Shown here: piece after piece, positions 16,477-27,322 of the stretch
Numbering within the stretch: the first letter of the stretch is position 1
How the letters are laid out: the number at the start of each line of letters is the position of its first letter
NCBI GenBank assembly: GCA_035560235.1
Contig: DATMAG010000044.1
Coordinates: 32,907-96,906 of the forward strand
From: DASRDU01 sp035560235
GTDB taxonomy: Bacteria > Acidobacteriota > Blastocatellia > RBC074
DNA length: 64,000 nucleotides
Direction of reading: 5' to 3'
Translations under genes and position numbers: made by a program
Notes under the pieces: model-generated
Databases searched by the model: none
Told to the model about the DNA's origin: nothing
Seen by the model: only the letters and a program-made list of their open reading frames with translations

Positions 16477-17595
16477 GTGAAACTTCTGGTCCAACCCGGT
16501 GATGGGATTGCGCCGCTGCTGGCAGGTATCAGGAGCGCCCGCAGGAGTATTGAAATCGTCATCTTTCGTCTTGATCTGCGCGAGATTGAAGTGGCGCTCA
16601 AGGCAGCAGTGGCGCGCGGGGTGAAAGTGCAGGCGCTGGTCGCGTACACCAGTCGCAATGGTGAGCGCAGTCTGCGCAAGCTCGAACAGCGCCTGCTCGA
16701 CTGTGGCGCAACCGTGACGCGCACGGCTGACGATCTGGTGCGCTATCACGACAAGTTCATGATTATTGATCGCCGCGTGCTGTATCTCTTCGCGTTCAAT
16801 TACACGGCGATTGACATCAGACACAGCCGCAGTTTCGGCATTATCACGCGCAACCGGCAGCTCGTGCAGGAAGCCGTGAAACTCTTTGAAGCCGATGTGA
16901 CGCGACAAACCTATACGCCCGCACTCAGCAACTTCCTGGTCAGCCCGCTCAATGCGCGCCGGGAACTCGCCGCTTTCATCAGGGGTGCGCGCAAAAAACT
17001 GCTGATCTATGACACGCAGATCAGCGACCGCGAGATGATCAAACTGCTTCAGAGCCGCGCCAAAGCGGGCGTCGAGATCAGAGTCATCGGCAATTTGAGC
17101 AAACCGGTGGAAGGCGTGACGGTGCAGAAACTGCGCGGGCTGCGCCTGCATACGCGCACCATCATTCGTGACGGGCATCAGGCTTTCATCGGCAGTCAGA
17201 GCCTGCGCCGGGCGGAACTCGACAAGCGCCGCGAACTCGGCCTGATCGTGCGCGAACCGAAAGTCGTCAGAAGGCTGCTCGACACTTTTGAAGCTGACTG
17301 GGAAGGCAAAGAGATCGCGGCAGCTCAGCCTGCCGGAATCGCTTCAGCCGCGAGGGCCGCGCAGAAAGCCATCAAGGCAGTCGCCAGTGATCTGCCTTCG
17401 CTCGCCCCCGAAGTCAGCGAGGCTGTCATCAGCGCCTTCACCGGAACAATTGATGAAATTGATGAGATTCCTGAATCCGAGCAGGTGGCAGAGACTGTGA
17501 AGGAAGCTGTTATCGTAGCCGTCAAGGAGACAGTGAGAGATGTGGTTGCCGAGGCCGTCAAGGAAGCAGTGCAGGGCGTGAAGGACGCGGCCTGA
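16477..17595 (+). CDS. Phospholipase D-like domain protein
   Basis: This 372-residue protein has two PLD-type half-sites. The first is intact (YHDKFMIID, H-x-K-x4-D). The second reads LHTRTIIRD, so the lysine is replaced by arginine, and the following motif is GSQSL rather than GSxN. It may therefore hydrolyse phosphodiester bonds weakly or only bind substrate. No signal peptide is seen, so it is probably cytoplasmic. The last 60 residues form a helical, amphipathic Glu/Lys/Val/Ala-rich repeat (VKEAV, VKETV, VKEAV), possibly membrane-associating or a coiled coil. The start is GTG with GGAG 8 nt upstream. Substrate (lipid or nucleic acid) is unknown. Confidence 0.83.
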   Translation: MKLLVQPGDGIAPLLAGIRSARRSIEIVIFRLDLREIEVALKAAVARGVKVQALVAYTSRNGERSLRKLEQRLLDCGATVTRTADDLVRYHDKFMIIDRRVLYLFAFNYTAIDIRHSRSFGIITRNRQLVQEAVKLFEADVTRQTYTPALSNFLVSPLNARRELAAFIRGARKKLLIYDTQISDREMIKLLQSRAKAGVEIRVIGNLSKPVEGVTVQKLRGLRLHTRTIIRDGHQAFIGSQSLRRAELDKRRELGLIVREPKVVRRLLDTFEADWEGKEIAAAQPAGIASAARAAQKAIKAVASDLPSLAPEVSEAVISAFTGTIDEIDEIPESEQVAETVKEAVIVAVKETVRDVVAEAVKEAVQGVKDAA

Positions 17596-17802
17596 GGCTT
17601 TGTGGAAGCTGTCTCGCCACCGGCGCGATTTGAGCAAAATAATTGGATCCTCCCGGCAGCACCAGCGTGTCTGTCAGCATCAGAATTGGCGATGCTGAGA
17701 CGATTTCACTGCTGCCTGAGCGCAGCATCTGATTAACGGAATTGCAGCAGAACCCTGTTTCGAGTTGCCGCTGCGGCGGTTCACCTCTTTTTCACTGGAA
17801 GT

Positions 17803-18441
17803 ATGAAGAAAAACACTTATCGCTTTATGCCGGTCGAACACCAACTGATGAGAAAGCTCATCGCTCCGGCGCTGGCCCTGCTCTGCCTGTTTCAACTGAC
17901 GCCTGCCGTTCTCGCAGGCTCAAGTCACAAACATGGTTTTCCCTCAGTCAGCATTTCCAACTTTGGCAAGGTCAATGACCACTTCTATCGCGGCGCGCAG
18001 CCTGACGGAGAAGAGTACAGTCAGCTGGCCGCGCTGGGAATCAAAACAGTCGTTGATCTGCGCGATGATCCGAAGTCTTATGCCAGACCGATGGCCGAGC
18101 GCGCCGGTCTGCATTACATCAACTTTCCGATGAGCGATACCAGGTATCCGCAGCCTGACACGGCGCAACGGTTTCTTGAGATCGTCAACAATCCGGCAAA
18201 CTGGCCCGTCTACGTTCACTGCGCCGGAGGACGTCACCGCACCGGTGTGATGACGGCTGTTTACCGCATCAGCGTTGACGGCTGGGACATTGATCAGGCT
18301 TATCGTGAGATGAAGGATTATGACTTCTACACTGCCTGGGGACACAAGGCGATGAAGGATTACATCTACGACTACTACCGTGATGCGAAACAGCATCAGG
18401 CGCAGGCCGAAGGGCAGAAGGTCGAGGCGGCGCGCCAGTAA
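17803..18441 (+). CDS. Exported dual-specificity/tyrosine phosphatase
   Basis: This is a 212-residue cysteine phosphatase. The signature VHCAGGRHRTG (C-x5-R-T/S) is intact. The general-acid loop lies in MSDTRYPQPDTAQRF. Residues about 50-75 (FGKVNDHFYRGAQPDGEEY) are typical of the beta-propeller-free DSP/PTP group. It has an N-terminal signal (LIAPALALLCLFQLTPAVLA); the second Met at 17848 would give a shorter signal, and I cannot decide between the two. The product is probably periplasmic. Targets could be protein phosphotyrosine, phosphoinositides or polysaccharides. It is convergent with the Crp/Fnr gene across a strong terminator. Confidence 0.88.
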   Translation: MKKNTYRFMPVEHQLMRKLIAPALALLCLFQLTPAVLAGSSHKHGFPSVSISNFGKVNDHFYRGAQPDGEEYSQLAALGIKTVVDLRDDPKSYARPMAERAGLHYINFPMSDTRYPQPDTAQRFLEIVNNPANWPVYVHCAGGRHRTGVMTAVYRISVDGWDIDQAYREMKDYDFYTAWGHKAMKDYIYDYYRDAKQHQAQAEGQKVEAARQ

Positions 18442-18472
18442 CTCAGCCGTGAGCGACAGCTTCTGAACGCAA

Positions 18473-18535
18473 TTCACCGCCGCCGCGGACAGACAATGAC
18501 TAGCCTCTCTGTCTGCGGCGGCGGTGAAATTTTTT
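18473..18535. terminator. Bidirectional hairpin terminator
   Basis: Stem 18473-18493 pairs with 18508-18528 (21 bp, one mismatch, 14-nt loop), and ATTTTTT follows. It lies between convergent genes ending at 18441 (plus) and 18534 (minus), the best terminator in the window. On the minus strand the T-run is absent, so it is most efficient for the phosphatase gene. Confidence 0.9.
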
Positions 18536-19298
18536 ATGTCGGAATCATCAGCGTCGAAGCGAAGAGCTGATCGAACTCAGCCCTGATGATTCCGTAACAT
18601 TCACAGCTTGTCTGCAGCAGTCCTTCCCGATCAAGAATTGTGATCTGACCGCGCGCCTGCCGGATCAGTCCCGCTTTTTTCATCTGAGTGACAGTGAGAT
18701 TGACGCTCGCGCGATCAGCGCCGAGCAGGTGCGCGAGAAAATCACGCGACCAGGGAAAAGTGGCCGAACTCAGCCGATCCTGCGAGGCAAGCAGCAGGTA
18801 AGCCAGCCGCTGTCCGGTTGAATGAAACCGGTTGCAGACCGCCGTCTGCGCAAGCTGAGCGAGCAGCGCGTGCAGATAACGCAGAATCAGGCGCTGCACC
18901 CTCACGTGCTGCGCGGCCAGCGCTTCCAGCGTGAGCAGGTCAGTTCGCAAAGCCCGCCCCGGCCCGTGAACCATCGTCCGGTACGGCAGGCTGCTTTTGC
19001 CGAGCAGCGCCGCCGCACCCGCCAGCCCTTCATTTCCGATCATTCCAATCTCGACCACTGAGCCGTCACTCGTCACAGCGAGCAGGGAGATGAGCGCATC
19101 CAGCGGAAAGTAAACGTGCGTGATCGCTTCAAAGGGTTCTGACAATACCTGACCAGGCATCAGTTCAACCGGCTCAGCGCGGGCCAGCAGTTCACTGCTT
19201 TCCAGCGGCGGCAGCACAGCGAGCAGCCTGTTGGTCAGCGGTGTCCGTGACCTGCGCCCCCGGATGATCTGATTATCACCTCTCATCAAAACCGCCAC
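18534..19298 (-). CDS. Crp/Fnr family transcriptional regulator
   Basis: This 254-residue regulator has the cyclic-nucleotide-binding-like beta-roll (EPFEAITHVYFPLDALISLL, then GMIGNEGLAG) followed by a winged-helix HTH (FLAHLLGADRASVNLTVTQMKKAGLI). No four-cysteine iron-sulfur cluster motif of FNR is visible, and the Crp cAMP-binding residues are not clear, so the ligand is unknown. The HTH suggests binding as a dimer to palindromic sites. The start may be GTG 19298 (AGGAA about 7 nt upstream) or the internal ATG at 19286. It stands alone, so its targets cannot be inferred from context. Confidence 0.85.
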   Translation of the reverse strand: MAVLMRGDNQIIRGRRSRTPLTNRLLAVLPPLESSELLARAEPVELMPGQVLSEPFEAITHVYFPLDALISLLAVTSDGSVVEIGMIGNEGLAGAAALLGKSSLPYRTMVHGPGRALRTDLLTLEALAAQHVRVQRLILRYLHALLAQLAQTAVCNRFHSTGQRLAYLLLASQDRLSSATFPWSRDFLAHLLGADRASVNLTVTQMKKAGLIRQARGQITILDREGLLQTSCECYGIIRAEFDQLFASTLMIPT

Positions 19299-19533
19299 AC
19301 CTTTCCTGCCGGCCAGATCTGTTTCTTTGCCGATTCTGAACTGAAATCAGTGCAATCAATGTTCCAGCCTCAGAAAAGATCACAGTCAGACGATTGAAAT
19401 GCAGTTGCGCCCAACAGGCTGCCGACATCTGTGAGCAATAATCACGTCTCAGGTGAAGCGGCCACTGCGTACAGCAGACCGCCGAGTCTGCTGTACTGTC
19501 AGCGCCCTGCATTCACCGGCTGTGTTTTTGCTT

Positions 19534-21669
19534 TCAGCGGCGCAGAAAATCCTTCACCTGATCCCACTTGTTGCGGCCATCCGCGCCTTTGCGGTCGAAC
19601 AGTTCACGCTGCCATTCATCGCGGATGCTTTGCTGCTGCGCTCTGGTCAGATGCCACGAGAGCGGCGGATCGCCTTCAAACTCGAACGGGATTACTTCGA
19701 TCTTTCGGCTCTCTGTTTTCAGGGCGCGCAGCAGCAGATCGAGTTCGACTTCGCTGTGCGATGACTGCCCCGTATTGCGAACGTGCAGCAGCGTTGAGAA
19801 GGGCGCGAAGGACTGATAGAACCAGCCGCGACTGTCTGTCGGCTCACCGCCCGCGCCCGACGGAAAGGAGCGAATCAGCAGCACCAGCACATCGGTGTAG
19901 CCCGATCCGGAATCTTCAAGCGCCGCATCCAGCCATTCCACGAGCGAGGCCACGCCGTAATTGTCGTAATAACCGCCATCAACCACGTGATACTTCGCTG
20001 CGCGCGGTGCGTCAGCATCAGCCCGCGCCGCAGGGGTGACGAAAGGGAAAGTCGCCGAGAGCCGGACGGCGGTTGTCACCGGGATGTCTGATTGCGGAAA
20101 CAGATCGCTGAAGTAGCGGCCACCATGACTTCTGACCTTCAGGCCGGAGGTCGAAAAGAGGAGCCGCTCGCCGGTATCAACGATGGTGGCATTGAAGATC
20201 GTCGCGGGCCGCCAGCCTGCGCTTACGCCAGCGCGCCAGACGTCGAGCGAATCGGTGATGCCTCCGGTCTTCTGCCACGCCTGTTCGAGCGCGTGACCGC
20301 GATCCGTCGCGCGGGTTGACCAGATGAATGGAAAGAAGCTGCGCATCAGATCAGGATAGACCAGTCCCCACGCCACCTGATCCAGACTCGAACTCATGGC
20401 CTGCTCGACTGTCTGCTGCAACGTGGCTTCATCAGGCAATCCGGCGGGCGCGCGGTAAGCGCCGGTGAAATACATCGCTCCGACGCTGCCGCCCGAAACG
20501 GCGCTGATCAGGCGAATATTGCGGCCAAACTCATAAGGCCTGTCGCTCAGTTCGCGGCGACACTGCAATTCCAGCCCGGCCAGCGCCTGCGCCGTCCACG
20601 CCGCCGCCTGAATGCCTCCGCCGCTGGCCGCAACCACAATCGCCTTGCGCTTTTCTGCCACTGGTCTGATCGGCTCGCTCGTCTGAGCCTTCAGCGGCAG
20701 CAGCGGATAGTAATAATCCGAACCTTTGAACTGTGCGGTAATCAGCAGCCAGACGCCGACCGTCATCAGCACCGGAATGCGGTAACGATCAAGAAAAAAT
20801 GTGATCCCTGAAAATCCCCAGTTGAGCAGCGTCAGCAGCAGAATCACACAGGCGAGCGATGGAATGCCGATTGATCTTTCGCGCCAGGGAGAAGCCAGAT
20901 AACCGGCCAGCAGGTAGACGCCGAAAAAGAGCAGAAACAGCGTGGCCGCTGAAACGTGGCCTGAGAGCAGCGGCAGCGCTCCCCTGCGGTCAGCATAATC
21001 AATGTAGCCGCGTCCCAGGTCACGCGGAACCCTTCGCAGCAGTTCTGCCAGCGCAGGTGAGGGATTCAGTAAAGGCGGTCTTTTACTCACGCGATCAAAG
21101 AGCCACTGCCAGCCGGGCACACGTGTCGGAAGCAGCAGATCAGGCGAGGTCAGCGCAGTGTCGGTACGAACAGCCAGTTTCTGCGCCAGCGCCGCGCCGC
21201 ACAGGAGCGCAAACGCTGCGACAAAACCAAGCCCCGCGCCAGCGAGTTTCAGCCACCAGCGATCAGTTGATTGAGTAACGGCAACGATGATGAGCGGCAG
21301 CGCCAGCATCGCGTAAGCGAAGACCTGCCACCAGCGCAGCGCCGGACTGATGCGCGCCGGAACGACGCGAAAACGCCGGGGGCCGTAAAGCCGCGCCAGC
21401 CGCGCCGTCACCATCACGCTCCACGCCGCCAGAAGCGCTGCGAGCGAAACGACGAGGATTCTGCGCCAGTTCAGATCGAACAGATTCAGCAGCAGCGAAC
21501 TCGCGCCGGTAAACCGGGCTGCGAGCGGAAGCGCCACCAGCGCCGCAGCCGTGAGCAGCGGAAAACGCAGCAGATAAGCCCAGGTCAGAACTGCGAGCAG
21601 TCGCCTGCTCAGATAAATCAGAACGCGCAGCCAGCGCGGCCTGTACCTGTCCGGTTCAGGTCCCTTCAT
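19534..21669 (-). CDS. Membrane-anchored patatin-like phospholipase
   Basis: This 711-residue protein has about five to six hydrophobic helices in its first 320 residues, then a patatin domain. The patatin motifs are AASGGGIQAAAW (oxyanion loop, but with Gln where Arg or Lys is usual), nucleophile Ser in SGGSVGAMY, and the catalytic Asp in DGGYYDNYG. It would hydrolyse acyl ester bonds of lipids, with the active site in the cytoplasm or at the membrane surface. The ATG at 21669 is preferred because GAGGAG lies 7 nt upstream; a TTG 15 nt earlier has no such site. The C-terminal tail (DEWQRELFDRKG) is charged. Confidence 0.9.
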   Translation of the reverse strand: MKGPEPDRYRPRWLRVLIYLSRRLLAVLTWAYLLRFPLLTAAALVALPLAARFTGASSLLLNLFDLNWRRILVVSLAALLAAWSVMVTARLARLYGPRRFRVVPARISPALRWWQVFAYAMLALPLIIVAVTQSTDRWWLKLAGAGLGFVAAFALLCGAALAQKLAVRTDTALTSPDLLLPTRVPGWQWLFDRVSKRPPLLNPSPALAELLRRVPRDLGRGYIDYADRRGALPLLSGHVSAATLFLLFFGVYLLAGYLASPWRERSIGIPSLACVILLLTLLNWGFSGITFFLDRYRIPVLMTVGVWLLITAQFKGSDYYYPLLPLKAQTSEPIRPVAEKRKAIVVAASGGGIQAAAWTAQALAGLELQCRRELSDRPYEFGRNIRLISAVSGGSVGAMYFTGAYRAPAGLPDEATLQQTVEQAMSSSLDQVAWGLVYPDLMRSFFPFIWSTRATDRGHALEQAWQKTGGITDSLDVWRAGVSAGWRPATIFNATIVDTGERLLFSTSGLKVRSHGGRYFSDLFPQSDIPVTTAVRLSATFPFVTPAARADADAPRAAKYHVVDGGYYDNYGVASLVEWLDAALEDSGSGYTDVLVLLIRSFPSGAGGEPTDSRGWFYQSFAPFSTLLHVRNTGQSSHSEVELDLLLRALKTESRKIEVIPFEFEGDPPLSWHLTRAQQQSIRDEWQRELFDRKGADGRNKWDQVKDFLRR

Positions 21670-21705
21670 GGCAGTTCTCCTCAAACGAATTGTAAAGGGT
21701 GCAAC

Positions 21706-22878
21706 TCAATGCCTGGCGACGAGCGCAAGCATTCTCGCGACGGCCTCACGAAAGTCTGACTGCGGCGCAAGCAGGCTCAACACCAGGAATGCCTCGCGGT
21801 GAAAATCGAAAAAATAGCCCGGATGAATCAGCACGCCTTCTGCGAGCAGTCTGAGCGTCCACTCTTCTTCAGAATAAAAACGCGGGACTTCAAGCGGCGC
21901 TGACCATCCGCCTTCGACTTTGAGCAGCCGACAGGGCGAATCCTTCACAGCGTCGCTCAGCCAGACGTAATTGTCGCGCACGCGATCGAGAATCTGCGCC
22001 TGAATCGCCGCGCGCAGTTCGAACCAGGCAGGCAGAGCGCATTGCACTGGCGTGTTGACCGGGAGAAAAGTGTCGGCGATCAGTTCCAGCCGTTCGAGCG
22101 CTTCACGGCGCAGCTCATTCGGCCCGCCGGTGATGATCCAGCCGAGCTTCATCTGCGGCAGCGCGAGCGTTTTTGAAAGCCCGTTCAGCACAAACGTCAG
22201 TGCTTCTGACTCAGCCGTCAGCGCGGGTGCGATTGATGCTTCAGGATCGAGCGCGTAATCAGCGAACACTTCATCCGCGATCAGCGCGAGCCGGTGAGCG
22301 GCGCAGATTTCATTGAGTCGGCTGAGTTCGTCCGCTTTGATGAATGACCCGGTTGGATTGTTCGGCGTGACGACGACTATGGCGCGGGTGCGTTCATTGA
22401 GAGCCTGGCGCACGGAATCAAAATCAACCCGCCATCCTGAAGTCTGCGTCCAGGCGAGTTCATATGGCCGCAGTTCGAGGCCTTCGAGCGCAGCCAGAAA
22501 ATCGAAGAGCGGATAGCCCGGCTGCGGAATCAGCACGTTGTCGCCCTGATCGGCGAGCAGCTTGAAAAGCCAGGAATAAGCTTCGCTCGTGCTGGCCGTC
22601 AGGCAGATGTGCGCGGGATCAACCGCTTCACCGCGTTTCCGGTAATAAGCAGCGACGGCCTGGCGCGCGGTCAGCAGGCCCTGCGGCCTCGGGTCGTAAC
22701 GCAGCGCACGCGGTTCGGCCAGGGCATTCAGAATTTCATCTGCGGGATAAACAAAACCTGCGCGGGTAGGATTCGATTCGGTCAGGTCGAGGATCTCTGC
22801 GCCTGAGTTCCTTCTTTCAGCCAGAGCCTGGGCCAGACGATTGGTTTCCAGATTCCACTTGAAGCGCGGTGAGAACAT
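21706..22878 (-). CDS. PLP-dependent class I/II aminotransferase
   Basis: This 390-residue fold-type I aminotransferase shows VVVTPNNPTGSF (cofactor and substrate loop), the Tyr/Asp region ALIADEVFADYAL, and the PLP lysine in LNGLSKTLALPQMKLGW. It would transfer an amino group between an amino acid and a 2-oxo acid in the cytoplasm; the amino acid is not predictable. It starts 36 bp upstream of the patatin gene on the same strand and may be co-transcribed. No clear ribosome binding site precedes the ATG at 22878. Confidence 0.9.
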   Translation of the reverse strand: MFSPRFKWNLETNRLAQALAERRNSGAEILDLTESNPTRAGFVYPADEILNALAEPRALRYDPRPQGLLTARQAVAAYYRKRGEAVDPAHICLTASTSEAYSWLFKLLADQGDNVLIPQPGYPLFDFLAALEGLELRPYELAWTQTSGWRVDFDSVRQALNERTRAIVVVTPNNPTGSFIKADELSRLNEICAAHRLALIADEVFADYALDPEASIAPALTAESEALTFVLNGLSKTLALPQMKLGWIITGGPNELRREALERLELIADTFLPVNTPVQCALPAWFELRAAIQAQILDRVRDNYVWLSDAVKDSPCRLLKVEGGWSAPLEVPRFYSEEEWTLRLLAEGVLIHPGYFFDFHREAFLVLSLLAPQSDFREAVARMLALVARH

Positions 22879-23119
22879 GCCGACACAGTAACACAGATTC
22901 CGGCGGGTGAGACAAAGGCCCCCGTGCCAGAAGACACCCGCCGGAATCCGTATTACTTTTCGCTCTTCATCTTCATGTGAGTTTTTCCGTAAAACATTTC
23001 ACCTTTCGGCGAAAAAAATTTCAGGCGGCGATTTTTTCGGGCCGATGGCACACGGCTGCGGCCTCAGCTACAATGCCTGCCTGAACGATCCAATCTTTCG
23101 ACAGCAGAGGAACCCTGAG

Positions 23120-24682
<1,563 letters not shown>

Positions 24683-24767
24683 CTGTGACCGGAGCTTACT
24701 CAGGCCGCCGGGAGCATTCAGTTATGATGTTCCCGGCGGCTGCTCTCAATCTGTCTGCGGAGTTTTG

Positions 24768-25853
24768 ATGATGAACAAAAAAGTCCTGACAGCCCTGAGT
24801 GTCGTGACACTCATTTCACTCTCTCTCCTGACCACCATGGAAAAGGTAGCGACAGCGCAGTCGAACGCTCTGGCAATCGGGCAGGAGGCTCCTGACTTCA
24901 CGCTCAAAGACCTCAGCGGCAGGGCGCATTCGCTCAGGGACTATCGCGGCAAAACCGTGATCGTCAGTTTTCTCAGCACGCAATGTCCCATCGTCAATGC
25001 CTATCACGAACGCATTCGCAAACTGGCAGCTGATTACGATCAGCGCGGGGTCGTGGTTCTCGGCATCTATCCGAACAGCAACGAACCGCTCAGTGCAATT
25101 AAGGCGAAAGCGGCTGAACAGAAGCTCAGCTTTCCGGTCATGAAGGATGAAGGCAGTCAGGTGGCCGATCTTTATCACGCGCAGTCAACGCCTGAGATGT
25201 TCGTGATTGATGGCGCAGGCCGGTTGCGCTATCACGGGCGCATCGACAATTCGCCTGAACTGCCGCGCGTCAGACGCCACGATCTGCGCGAAGCGCTCGA
25301 TGAACTGCTCGCGGGCAAAGCCGTGACGGTCGCCGAAACCAGAGCCTTCGGCTGCGCGATCAAACGCGCGAGGGCTGTGGCGCAGAGCAAAGCCGCAACG
25401 AAACCGGGTGCTGCCGAACCTGCGGTCGCACTGCTCAAACCGGCAGAGTTTCCGAAGCTCAAGGAGCAGGCGCAGGGCAAAGTCCTGGTAATCAATTTCT
25501 GGGCGACGTGGTGCGGGCCGTGTGTGGCTGAATTTCCTGAGTTCGTGATGCTCGATGAAAAGTACCGCACTCGCGGTGTGAAGATCATCTCGATCAGCGC
25601 GGATGAAACCGCCGAACTGCAATCGAAGGTTGTGCCGTTCATCAGAAAGCAGAAGGCGCGCTTCGATGTTTACGTGCAGGATACCGAAGACCCGGACGAG
25701 ATGATCCGGCAGTTCAGCAGCGAGTGGTCGGGCGCGCTGCCTGCGACCTTCGTTTTCGACAAACAGGGCCGACTGAGTTATTCAGTGCTCGGCATCATTG
25801 ACCGCGAGAAACTCGTCACCGCGATTGAAAGCGCGCTCGCTCAATCACGCTGA
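24768..25853 (+). CDS. Exported two-domain thiol-disulfide oxidoreductase (AhpC/TSA + TlpA)
   Basis: This 361-residue protein has a signal peptide and two thioredoxin-fold domains in tandem. Domain 1 (residues about 35-175, GQEAPDFTLKDLSGRAHSL) is peroxiredoxin-like with a single Cys in LSTQCPIVNAY. Domain 2 (residues about 210-360) is TlpA-like with an intact redox motif WATWCGPC. The fusion would let a peroxidase-like cysteine be paired with a reducing domain in the periplasm. GGAG lies 5-8 nt before two possible ATGs (24768, 24771). The next gene is convergent. The electron donor is unknown. Confidence 0.9.
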   Translation: MMNKKVLTALSVVTLISLSLLTTMEKVATAQSNALAIGQEAPDFTLKDLSGRAHSLRDYRGKTVIVSFLSTQCPIVNAYHERIRKLAADYDQRGVVVLGIYPNSNEPLSAIKAKAAEQKLSFPVMKDEGSQVADLYHAQSTPEMFVIDGAGRLRYHGRIDNSPELPRVRRHDLREALDELLAGKAVTVAETRAFGCAIKRARAVAQSKAATKPGAAEPAVALLKPAEFPKLKEQAQGKVLVINFWATWCGPCVAEFPEFVMLDEKYRTRGVKIISISADETAELQSKVVPFIRKQKARFDVYVQDTEDPDEMIRQFSSEWSGALPATFVFDKQGRLSYSVLGIIDREKLVTAIESALAQSR

Positions 25854-25855
25854 AG

Positions 25856-25971
25856 GAAGAGAGACGACGGAACAAACGAGAAGAACCGAACAGACGGAAA
25901 CAGAATCAGGACACAACCTGAATCCTTCCGTTTCTTCCGTTCTTTTCGTTTGTTCCGTCATCTCTTCTTCT
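25856..25971. repeat. Inverted repeat of CGGAA words between convergent genes
   Basis: Arm 25856-25901 (ACGACGGAACAAACG and related words) is complementary, with few mismatches, to 25924-25971. It shares words with 15035-15150. It lies between the convergent oxidoreductase and secreted-protein genes and could terminate both. Confidence 0.85.
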
Positions 25972-25985
25972 GACTGACCGGGGAT

Positions 25986-27017
25986 TCAGCGGCAGCTCGG
26001 CGCAAAGACGGGAACGATCAGCGCGGTCGGATCACCCACCGTCAGTTTGTGCAGGTTGTGTCCCTGACTGAAGAGCGAAGCGCTCAGATCGGCGCTCGCA
26101 TTATAGTTGATCGCCGCGCCAGTGAGCGCCCGGTTGGTCTGCCCGACGACCGGATCAACCGCGCTCACTGAAGCCCAGAACTTCAGCCAGCCGCTCGTGC
26201 CGGGGCCGAGAACCGAATTGAAGCGCGGCGCGGTGCGCGGGAAATCGTTGTTGAGCGAGCGCCGCACCTGACAGCTCAGATTGAAGATGCTGAAGCTGTA
26301 CGGATTTTCCACCTCATCGAAGAGAATCCCGAAGAGCTTGTCAATCGGCGCGCCCGACGTTCTCAGGTCGCCGCCGATGCGGTTGACGATCAGCATCGTG
26401 TCGTTGCCGTCCAGACGGCTCTGCACGTTGTCGAGCGCCAGCACGCGCGGCAGCCGGTCAAGACTGACGCCATCAAACAGGATCACAGCGGCTGATCCGT
26501 CAGCGCCGGGAACCGGAAAGGTTCTGATCGCGCCTGCCGGAGAGGCGACGGCTTCGGCTCCGAGACTGGCCGTGTGACCGCTCGCAAACCTGACGCTGAC
26601 GCTGCCGATCAGCCGGTCGAAGGCAGCCGGATTGCCGTTCGCATCAACTGCCATCCCGATCACATATCCGCTGACGCCCGGATCAACTTCCGAAGCCATG
26701 ACTGAAACGGTCTGGCTTTTCGAGAGACACAGGTAAGTGTCAGCCGCCGAACAGGAATCGCCGTCCACGAAGAACAGGTGAACGGTGATCGCTCGTTCGT
26801 CATCGGTATTGGTGATGCTGATGCGCGAATTCTGCGCGACCGGATTGGTCGGACTGGAAGTGTAAATGTTGTAGATCAGAATCGAACCTGGTTTCTGATC
26901 GCTGATGCCGTTGCCGGGAAACGGAAAGCCCGGATCAGCAGCCAGCGCGGCGGTCGTCAGCACGCAAAGCGTGAACGCCGCAGCGAGGATGCGGGCGAGG
27001 TTGTGAGTGGGGCCCAT
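25986..27017 (-). CDS. Exported protein, paralogue of the next gene, unknown function
   Basis: This 343-residue secreted protein has a signal peptide (ILAAAFTLCVLTTAALA) and starts at ATG 27017, with AAGGAG 7 nt upstream. Its core (ILIYNIYTSSPTNPVAQNSRISITNTDDE, shown in parts) with SCSAADTYLCLSKSQT, the Cys pair, and the tail HNLHKLTVGDPTALIVPVF is shared with the gene at 27323. Two conserved cysteine pairs suggest disulfide bonds. I recall such proteins as multicopy in Acidobacteria but know no function. A surface or extracellular role is likely, perhaps adhesion or matrix. Confidence 0.8.
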   Translation of the reverse strand: MGPTHNLARILAAAFTLCVLTTAALAADPGFPFPGNGISDQKPGSILIYNIYTSSPTNPVAQNSRISITNTDDERAITVHLFFVDGDSCSAADTYLCLSKSQTVSVMASEVDPGVSGYVIGMAVDANGNPAAFDRLIGSVSVRFASGHTASLGAEAVASPAGAIRTFPVPGADGSAAVILFDGVSLDRLPRVLALDNVQSRLDGNDTMLIVNRIGGDLRTSGAPIDKLFGILFDEVENPYSFSIFNLSCQVRRSLNNDFPRTAPRFNSVLGPGTSGWLKFWASVSAVDPVVGQTNRALTGAAINYNASADLSASLFSQGHNLHKLTVGDPTALIVPVFAPSCR

Positions 27018-27322
27018 GTTGCTACTCCTTACTGGTTGTTCGTCAGCGCCGGAAATGTCAATTAACAAAAAGCGCCTGGAGTCTGGTCGGCGATAAGCTG
27101 AAACAGTCAAATTGAACGAACTTCCAGAAATTCGGGAGGAACAGGCGACCCCTTCCGGTTTCAGAGCGGATTTCAGCGCTGCTTTGGGTGAAGTCTGAAG
27201 TCGCAGGATGAGCAGGAATGAGAGCCTGAAAGGAGAGGTGACGCGAAGGTGATGGAAAGGCAGAGAGCCAGCCCCTGATGGTGCTGGCTCTCTGGTTTTG
27301 GCATCCTGATCGGACCTGGGGC
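27018..27322. terminator. Gap with hairpin downstream of the minus-strand paralogue
   Basis: Within this 305-bp gap, stem 27262-27272 pairs perfectly with 27283-27293 (11 bp, 10-nt loop). On the minus strand it follows the gene ending at 27323 and could terminate it, though its T-run is short. The rest of the gap shows no gene. Confidence 0.6.

Noticed and set aside
16435..17178. A 247-residue minus-strand frame over the phospholipase D-like gene
   Set aside because: It is antisense to a gene with an intact HKD motif and has shadow-frame composition.
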